From NCBI GenBank assembly GCA_021798635.1, contig JAJZGH010000028.1, positions 1-26,415 on the forward strand: 26,415 nucleotides of DNA. Direction: 5' to 3'. Numbering within the stretch: the stretch's first letter is position 1; every line of letters starts with the position of its first letter. Position numbers and translations under genes: made by a program. The DNA comes from Planctomycetota bacterium (GTDB lineage Bacteria > Planctomycetota > Phycisphaerae > WQYP01). The notes below the pieces were generated by a model. The model had not been told where the DNA came from and made no database searches. It saw nothing but the letters and a program-made list of their open reading frames with translations. Of this stretch, positions 5,639 to 11,233 are shown piece after piece.

Positions 5639-8184
5639 CGATCGTTCCTGACTTCGCATTCACCGGGCCGAGTCTGGCGCATGTATTTGAAGATGACCGC
5701 CAAAGCGGCTCCGGCATCCATGGATATGCGTAACGCTAATGCCGCGGCCACCACCAGCATGGGAATGGCCCCAGGCCAACTGCGGGCACTAAGATCAAAA
5801 AGCCCCAGGCCAATTAAAGTAACCAGAATTACCCATATCACGCGCGGAACTGTCGGCCAGGTGCGTAGTCGGGCTAACTGCCGCCCATTGCCATGTTCTT
5901 CCATGACCAGCCGAATGCGCAGGGAGCCAAATGTCCCGCTGCGACACGTCAGATCCCAGCGGTCAAAATCACCGCCGCGCTGCACACACATTCCCTCCTG
6001 TTTGAGAAAGGTTTCCAGATCAGCCAGGCGATCTTCCGTACCGCGCCACGCTTCACTCCAGAGAACAAATTCCCGCGGCACGGGAATATCCAGCCCGCTT
6101 GGAACACGCATCCGCCAGGGCGATAAACCACGCGAAAGTCTGCCGCGCAGGCGCGCCACCGGTTGTATGAGATAACACCACATCGTAAGGAGCCGCAATT
6201 TTAATACGGCCTTTCGTGTACGGGGTATCTCATCAAAGCGGCAGTAGAAAGCACCGATGACCGCCTGTGTCACGGTCGCGGTCAAGGCCGCCAGAAGCAG
6301 CACGCCCAGGACCACAGGGTGCCAATAAAAGCCCACCATGAACATCACGCTTAACATCAGCACGCCCAGATACCATTCGGGTGTCATGGCCAGTGACATC
6401 AGAACTCCCGGCGAGCCGTGATACACGCTTTGAAACAATGCTCCACCCCACGAGCCATGATAAATTCTGCGGTGTCCCCAGTTTAGAAACTGCCACAATC
6501 CGCGGCCGTAAATCCGCCCATGCCATGCGATATGGCCAAAGGCGTTATATTTTTCCGGCCATTTACGTTCCAGCATGGCTTCGGCTTTACCGTAATTCAT
6601 CTGTTGCCGCCAATAGGCGCGCAGAGAATTTCTGCGTTTATGCCACACCACAGCCGCCGGACTAAAGCCCAGCCGCCACCCGCGTGCCTGCAGTCGCCAG
6701 CACGCATCCACATCATCACCGGCAATTCGAAACATCCCATCAAAACCCCCGACTGCGCGCAAAGACTTGGTGAGAAACGCCATGTTGCAGCCGGGAATGT
6801 GCTCCGCCTCGGTATCGCTTAACAAAACGTGAATCGGGCCGCCGGGCGAATGGGCAACCGCATCGGCAATATCCGCATCGCCGGGCGGTGCGATATTCGG
6901 GCCGCCCACGCCGACGTATTTCCCGGTGCGGAAAGTTTCCACCAGAAATTGCAGCCAATACTGCGTCGGGCAGGCATCATCATCCAGATACGCAATAATT
7001 TCGCCCGTAGCGGCCTCTAACCCGATGTTACGGGCATTGCTGAGGCCCTTATTTTTCGATTGGATTAATTTTACGGGATATTCCCGCACCATCTCCCCCA
7101 GTCCATCCGTTGAGCCGTCATCCACGACAATGACTTCGTAGTCCGCGTAGCGCAATCGGGAAACGCCCTCCAGGCAAAAGCGAATCGTGCGCGAGCCGTT
7201 ATAACTGCAGATCACAATGGAAACTTTCGGCCATTTTGCATCCACACGGAATGGCAGCTTTGAAAAGGCATCCTGGGCTGCGGTCAAAGCAGGCTTGGGG
7301 CGGCGATCGCGTGTCGTAAGTCCGAACTCCCAACCGGTAATTTCGCTTCCGCCCCGGTACCATTCATCGGTCCATGCGAACAGAAAAGTCCCCGCGCAGC
7401 CGCTTTTAAACACCGCGCGAATCTGCCAGCCCAGCGTGTTGGCCTGCTGGAATTCTCCTTTTGATAAACTGTCCAGCCCGATTTCGGCCAGCAGCAAAGG
7501 CTTGTCACCGGCAATATTATGCAGGCGGCTGATATACTTGCGCAGCTTATGCTTATCCTCGAGATAAACATTCATCGCCATGAAATCCAGGAAGGGCAGA
7601 TACAAATATTCTGTGGTGGGATAATTGACATACGTAACCAGAGCCGCGGGATCAACTTCCTTCGCCACATTGTAAAGTTGTTTAAGAAACCTCTCAATGC
7701 GCCGATACCCGTACCACCGAACAATAGGGGCCGGAATTTCATTGCCTATGGCGAACGCCAGTAAAGCTGGGTGCCCGGCGCACTGCTGCACCCCCTTGCG
7801 CACACGCTCTATAATTGAATTCCGCGTTCTCGGATGATCGAGAAAGGCAATGTGCTGCTCCCATGGCAATCCCACAAATACATGCAGACCATGCCGTTGC
7901 GCCGTATCCAATAGCCAGCGCGGCGGAACCGTATATACCCGCACGGAGTTAATGCCGTGTTTCGCCATCATGGAAAAATCGGCGTCTACCTTTTCAGGGG
8001 TGTGATATTCACACCCGTCCGCCTCGGGGCAAAATGGCCCGTAGGTTACGCCTTTTATAAGAAATGGCTCGTCACCACAACACAAAAATTTTCCATGGAC
8101 CGATAACCGCACGGTTGGCTCGTCCCTGGAATAAACCACCGGCGACGGCGTTATTATAGGAGGCGTTAAAGTTGTTTGGGTCAT
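5635..8184 (-). CDS. fusion: glycosidase-like TIM barrel + GT2 glycosyltransferase + membrane segments
   Basis: 849 residues from the ATG at 8184; GAGGAG lies about 10 nt upstream. Residues ~25-305 look like a clan GH-A (GH2/GH5-like) barrel: LSVHGKFLCCGDEPFLIKGVTYGP, HGINSVRVYTVPP, an acid/base motif AIGNEIP (E149) and a nucleophile-like LLAEIG (E234). Residues ~318-540 form a GT2 domain: VSIVICSYNG, VIVVDDGSTD (D355, D356), AYLDDDA (the DxD, 401-403), GCNMAF, then AGDDVDACWRL and QQMNYG in place of ED and QxxRW. Two hydrophobic clusters (~625-690 and ~785-825) flank a soluble segment. With no signal peptide, both catalytic domains should be cytoplasmic. The GT2 part is probably the chain-building or priming transferase of the exported glycan. 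The fused glycosidase-like domain is unusual. Confidence 0.88.
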   Translation of the reverse strand: MTQTTLTPPIITPSPVVYSRDEPTVRLSVHGKFLCCGDEPFLIKGVTYGPFCPEADGCEYHTPEKVDADFSMMAKHGINSVRVYTVPPRWLLDTAQRHGLHVFVGLPWEQHIAFLDHPRTRNSIIERVRKGVQQCAGHPALLAFAIGNEIPAPIVRWYGYRRIERFLKQLYNVAKEVDPAALVTYVNYPTTEYLYLPFLDFMAMNVYLEDKHKLRKYISRLHNIAGDKPLLLAEIGLDSLSKGEFQQANTLGWQIRAVFKSGCAGTFLFAWTDEWYRGGSEITGWEFGLTTRDRRPKPALTAAQDAFSKLPFRVDAKWPKVSIVICSYNGSRTIRFCLEGVSRLRYADYEVIVVDDGSTDGLGEMVREYPVKLIQSKNKGLSNARNIGLEAATGEIIAYLDDDACPTQYWLQFLVETFRTGKYVGVGGPNIAPPGDADIADAVAHSPGGPIHVLLSDTEAEHIPGCNMAFLTKSLRAVGGFDGMFRIAGDDVDACWRLQARGWRLGFSPAAVVWHKRRNSLRAYWRQQMNYGKAEAMLERKWPEKYNAFGHIAWHGRIYGRGLWQFLNWGHRRIYHGSWGGALFQSVYHGSPGVLMSLAMTPEWYLGVLMLSVMFMVGFYWHPVVLGVLLLAALTATVTQAVIGAFYCRFDEIPRTRKAVLKLRLLTMWCYLIQPVARLRGRLSRGLSPWRMRVPSGLDIPVPREFVLWSEAWRGTEDRLADLETFLKQEGMCVQRGGDFDRWDLTCRSGTFGSLRIRLVMEEHGNGRQLARLRTWPTVPRVIWVILVTLIGLGLFDLSARSWPGAIPMLVVAAALALRISMDAGAALAVIFKYMRQTRPGECEVRNDR

Positions 8185-8239
8185 GAATGCACTTCTCCTC
8201 ACCTCATCCCCAAGTTCAAGCAAACAATTATAGCATGTT

Positions 8240-9394
8240 TTATCGAATTGCCATAAGGCGTGCGATTTCCAGTGCCACACGCCGCGCCGCGGGCATTTGG
8301 TCTGAATAAGCGGCCATGGGGGCGGTGAGGGCCGCTAATTCCCGCGACATAGCTTTGCGCTTCTCGGGATTTGCCAATAAATCGCCGGCGGCGTCAATGA
8401 CGGGCTGTACCGGGCCATAAAAAGGCATAAATTCCGGAACTATTTCGCGATCCGCCAGAATATTTACCAGACACAGGAACTTGCTCTGAATTAAAAACCG
8501 CCCCACCAAGTTCCACTTCCACCATGCCACACGATACAACACAACCATGGGCTTATGATGCCGCGCTATTTGCAGCGTCGCCGTTCCACTGCATGTAATA
8601 ACCAAATCAGCCCAGCGAATAACGGCATCCGTCACACCAGTACGCACGTCAATTTTAGCGCCGTACCGCGGCAGAAAATTCCGGATTTGCCAAGCTCGGT
8701 CCGCATCGGCCGCCGCCGCTACTGCCGCCAAGCTTGGAAACTTACCACGCAGGGTAAGAAATGTTTCCAGCATCGGCGGTAAATTTGCGGCAATTTCCCC
8801 TTTGCGCGATCCCGGCAGCAATGCCAGGCGAAGCGGGGCATCGGGTAGTGGAGGTTTCACCAATTCCGGATCAGATTCAGGCCGATGGGCGGCCTGATCA
8901 AATAACGGATGCCCCACATAGACTGTATGCACACCTTGATGGCCAAAATAATGCTGCTCAAAGGGCAACACGCAACACAACGTGTCAACCGTTGCACGAA
9001 CCACTTTGATGCGCCAAGGTGCCCAGGCCCAGAGTTGCGGGGCTACATAATAGCAGACCGGTACACCCAATTTTTGCCCCAACCGGGCGATACGCAAATT
9101 CACCGTGGGCGAATCAATGGGGATAATCACGTCGGGCTTAGCAAGCGCCAATTCCTTTTTCATCCGCTTCAGCAAATCCAACCAGTAACCGCCCTGGGCC
9201 AGCGCTCCCACGAGCATGGCTGAATTTTTGGTCGGGTCGGCAAATATGCGGCATCCGGCCTTCGCCATTTTTGGGCCGCCGATGCCGATAAACCGGGCTT
9301 TCGGAAATTCTCCGCGCAACGCCTCTATCAGTGCGGCTCCCAAGGCGTCGCCGCTGTGCTCCGCTGCAGAAAGAAAAAATATCGGCGAACTGAT
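8240..9394 (-). CDS. lpxB: lipid-A-disaccharide synthase, non-ATG start likely
   Basis: LpxB condenses UDP-2,3-diacylglucosamine with lipid X to give the lipid A disaccharide at the inner membrane. Diagnostic motifs are FFLSAAEHSGD (family AGExSGD), IGIGGPKM, PDVIIPIDSPTVNLRIA, YYVAPQLWAWAPWR, VLPFEQHYF, VGHPLFD and LALLPGSRKGEI, then ITCSGTATLQIA and MVVLYR. Counting from an ATC at 9394 gives 384 residues, close to the usual ~380. The oddity is the start: between the panB stop (9398-9400) and the motif there is no ATG, GTG or TTG in frame. The first TTG, at 9343, would delete the SAAEHSGD motif. AAAGGAG, inside the end of panB, lies 9 nt before the ATC; an ATA lies four codons further in. 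The upstream panB frame is the same frame, so stop-codon readthrough would give a PanB-LpxB fusion. Confidence 0.9.
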   Translation of the reverse strand: MSSPIFFLSAAEHSGDALGAALIEALRGEFPKARFIGIGGPKMAKAGCRIFADPTKNSAMLVGALAQGGYWLDLLKRMKKELALAKPDVIIPIDSPTVNLRIARLGQKLGVPVCYYVAPQLWAWAPWRIKVVRATVDTLCCVLPFEQHYFGHQGVHTVYVGHPLFDQAAHRPESDPELVKPPLPDAPLRLALLPGSRKGEIAANLPPMLETFLTLRGKFPSLAAVAAAADADRAWQIRNFLPRYGAKIDVRTGVTDAVIRWADLVITCSGTATLQIARHHKPMVVLYRVAWWKWNLVGRFLIQSKFLCLVNILADREIVPEFMPFYGPVQPVIDAAGDLLANPEKRKAMSRELAALTAPMAAYSDQMPAARRVALEIARLMAIR

Positions 9395-9397
9395 GAC

Positions 9398-10261
9398 TTA
9401 CGACTCCTTTACGCCATATTCATGGCGAACCTGCGGATAAGCCCGCGTTTCCACCGCCCGTACATACGCTCCGGCCGCTTCCGCCACCGCCGCAGGAACT
9501 GTGCCGAAGCGTTCCACAAACCGCGGCACTTTTTCCGTATAGCCCAGCATATCATGCAATACCAATACATGGCCATGGCAACTTGGCCCCGCCCCGCACC
9601 CCAGCACGGGACATCCTACCGCTTCGACAATCCGCCGACTCACGCGGTCCGGAATCGCTTCCAACAGCAGCATATCCGCCCCCGCCTGCACCATGGCCAC
9701 ACTTTCCCGCACCAACCGATCCGCATCCTGCTCGGTGCGACCCTGATAGCGATAGCCCCCCTGCTGCACAGCCCGTTGCGGCAAAAGCCCCAGATGCGCG
9801 CAAACCGGAATGCCAGCCATGGTCATCGCCCGCACGATGTTTTCATGCCGCAGATCGCATTCCAGCTTCACGCAATCCGCACCGGCCTCCGCCAGGAATC
9901 TTTTTCCATTGGATACAGATAATTCCTCGGTGGCATAGCTACCAAAAGGCATATCTCCCATCAGAAATACATCCGGCGCGCCGCGCCGCACGGCGCGGGT
10001 CAGCAAGACCATAAAATCCATGGTCGCGTAAATCGTGGAAGTTTCACCCAAGACCGTCGTCGCGGCGGAATCCCCCACCAGCAGCACCGGCACGCCGCAA
10101 GAGGCTAAAATTTTGGCGGTGGGAAAATCATAGCATGTCAGCATGGCAATCGGACGCTGCTCCTGCCGCATGGTTTTTAACGTGCCAAGCGTAATTTTAC
10201 CAGCCGGTCGCTGTACCGGCATTTCCGCCGCCCGCTTGCCATCAACAGAAGTTACAGCCAT
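9398..10261 (-). CDS. panB: 3-methyl-2-oxobutanoate hydroxymethyltransferase
   Basis: 287 residues from the ATG at 10261. PanB transfers the hydroxymethyl group of 5,10-methylene-THF to 2-oxoisovalerate to give ketopantoate, the first committed step towards pantothenate and CoA. Visible motifs are ITLGTLKTMRQEQRPIAMLTCYDFPTA, GVPVLLVGDSA (metal Asp), VFLMGDMPFGSY (second metal Asp), ADCVKLEC, VCAHLGLLPQ and CPVLGCGAGPSCHGHVLVLHDMLG. The last differs from the common GIGAGPxCDGQ form by one Asp-to-His exchange at CDG. A TTG at 10285 is a possible alternative start, but the ATG has a purine-rich AAGAG 7 nt upstream. A TATAAT -10-like box lies at 10299-10304 on this strand. lpxB follows with no gap; functionally the pair is unrelated, so they probably just share a transcript. 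Confidence 0.95.
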   Translation of the reverse strand: MAVTSVDGKRAAEMPVQRPAGKITLGTLKTMRQEQRPIAMLTCYDFPTAKILASCGVPVLLVGDSAATTVLGETSTIYATMDFMVLLTRAVRRGAPDVFLMGDMPFGSYATEELSVSNGKRFLAEAGADCVKLECDLRHENIVRAMTMAGIPVCAHLGLLPQRAVQQGGYRYQGRTEQDADRLVRESVAMVQAGADMLLLEAIPDRVSRRIVEAVGCPVLGCGAGPSCHGHVLVLHDMLGYTEKVPRFVERFGTVPAAVAEAAGAYVRAVETRAYPQVRHEYGVKES

Positions 10262-10298
10262 AGGACAACTCTTTTCCTGACCCAATCTTCACAGGGCC

Positions 10299-10304
10299 AT
10301 TATA
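10299..10304 (-). promoter_or_regulatory. possible -10 element of the panB-lpxB transcript
   Basis: The minus strand reads TATAAT here, 38 bp before the panB ATG. No convincing -35 lies 16-18 bp upstream: the region there is TATAAC/CTATAA. Weak as a promoter on its own; it would be the entry point for the long minus-strand run if real. Confidence 0.35.
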
Positions 10305-10330
10305 ACGAGTTACCCAGACTGTTATAGTAC

Positions 10331-10354
10331 TAACTCCCTAACTAACTCCCTAAC
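10331..10354. repeat. perfect tandem duplication of a 12-mer
   Basis: TAACTCCCTAAC occurs twice back to back (10331-10342 and 10343-10354). The second copy contains the vapC stop codon (10350-10352, read on the minus strand). It probably arose by replication slippage and sits between vapC and panB. Confidence 0.9.
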
Positions 10355-10721
10355 TTGCAACTCGCATTTTTGGGGCATCTCCTCTTTTTTCCCTCGCCTG
10401 TTCGGCAAGAGCCAGGCATGCTCTGTCACCCAGTGAAGCGCCTATGGCTTTCGTGGTATGACGCAGGGCCGCGGCCCGGCAAGCGAGATCCTGGTTGAAA
10501 TCAATGATTTCCAACCCCAAATCCGCCGCCGCGATACGGGCTTCCGTCTGCGGCATACCCTTTTCCATGAGGTTGCCCAGTATTTCGCAATAATTCACCG
10601 CGGTTATCCATGATGGACATTGATCCAGCGCTTCGTCCATTACTTCAACGCCCCTTTCGCCTTGCATGTACGCCAAAGCCGCGGAGGCATCGATGATGTT
10701 CACCTTACTCACGCCGTGCAT
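10350..10721 (-). CDS. vapC: VapC-type PIN-domain toxin ribonuclease
   Basis: 123 residues. The PIN fold is clear: VNIIDASAALAYMQGE (first acidic Asp), SWITAVNYCEILGNL (conserved Glu), GLEIIDFNQDLACRAAALR, and IGASLGDRACLALA (the second Asp in the invariant LGDRACLA block). Such toxins are Mg-dependent RNases that cut specific tRNA or rRNA loops. The gene follows the antitoxin with a 17-bp overlap if the ATG at 10721 is used; a GTG at 10712 is an alternative. The usual C-terminal acidic residue (D/N after T.D) is not obvious: the end reads EKRGDAPKMRVAS, giving a possible third acid at GDA. The stop codon lies in a tandem duplication, so the extreme C-terminus may be recently altered. Confidence 0.88.
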   Translation of the reverse strand: MHGVSKVNIIDASAALAYMQGERGVEVMDEALDQCPSWITAVNYCEILGNLMEKGMPQTEARIAAADLGLEIIDFNQDLACRAAALRHTTKAIGASLGDRACLALAEQAREKRGDAPKMRVAS

Positions 10722-10962
10722 CCCGCTTCCGCTCGGCCATCAGTTCACCGCTGAGACTTGCTCCGCCGTGCAGGTAACGCCGCACCCGTCGGCGCGCCCG
10801 GTGTCGCGCGGCTCGCGGACTGATCAGCGTGGCATGATCCGCCTGGACATTCAAGACCACGCTGGTACCGATCCGCAGATCCAACTGTTTGCGGGCCCAT
10901 GCCGGAATGATGATTCGGCCGCCCTGTTGTACTCGAAGGTTGATGGTTGCCGGTGCACTCAT
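10705..10962 (-). CDS. vapB: VapB-type AbrB antitoxin
   Basis: 85 residues from the ATG at 10962 (MSAPATINLRVQQGG); GGA lies 8 nt upstream. An ATG four codons earlier at 10974 is possible. A SpoVT-AbrB domain covers residues ~5-50: 'INLRVQQGGRIIIPAWARKQLDLRIGTSVVLNVQADHATLIS'. The rest is a very basic stretch (AARHRARRRVRRYLHGG) and a helical end, the usual toxin-wrapping part. It should bind VapC and, with it, the upstream inverted repeat, to repress the operon. It is only distantly like the orphan AbrB protein at 381-647: both share the IP..A/MR..L core but not the tail. Confidence 0.85.
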   Translation of the reverse strand: MSAPATINLRVQQGGRIIIPAWARKQLDLRIGTSVVLNVQADHATLISPRAARHRARRRVRRYLHGGASLSGELMAERKRDARRE

Positions 10963-10976
10963 ATCGCATTCCATTG

Positions 10977-11008
10977 ATTATGTCATACTCAATGCAATGT
11001 GACATAAT
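10977..11008. promoter_or_regulatory. inverted repeat upstream of vapBC, probable autoregulatory operator
   Basis: Perfect 9-bp arms ATTATGTCA (10977-10985) and TGACATAAT (11000-11008) flank a 14-bp spacer; the arm centres are 23 bp apart, about two helical turns. The repeat ends 14 bp before the vapB ATG. A minus-strand TTGACA lies just beyond it (about 11017-11022), so a dimeric repressor here would cover the promoter, as in typical vapBC operons. Confidence 0.7.
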
Positions 11009-11085
11009 GCTTATGAAATGTCAATCCGGAATATCGCACTTGCCCGCAGGCCGCTTTGCCGGTCATCTGTTACAAAAAGCGAAGC

Positions 11086-11109
11086 TAGCGCGGAGAAATC
11101 TCGGCGCTA
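11086..11109. repeat. 24-bp imperfect palindrome ahead of the sigma-factor gene
   Basis: Arms TAGCGC-G-GAGA and TCTC-G-GCGCTA meet at AA, giving a 24-bp palindrome with a single G/G mismatch pair. It lies about 125 bp upstream of the sigma-factor ATG. It could be an operator or, in RNA, a hairpin with a GAG/CTC tip and a four-base loop. Confidence 0.6.
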
Positions 11110-11233
11110 AGTTGAAAAGCGCCGCGTGGTAAACGCCGGAAAAAATTATAAGGATGTCCGGAAATTCCACCGGCGTCCGTTATCATACAGGGGGCGGCCA
11201 TTTCGGATCGCTCCGCCGGAGGATACGCCAGTA

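Noticed and set aside
11126..11233. Extension of the sigma factor to a GTG at 11126
   Set aside because: No ribosome binding site near the GTG; GGAGG precedes the ATG at 11234 and the region 2 alignment begins shortly after it.
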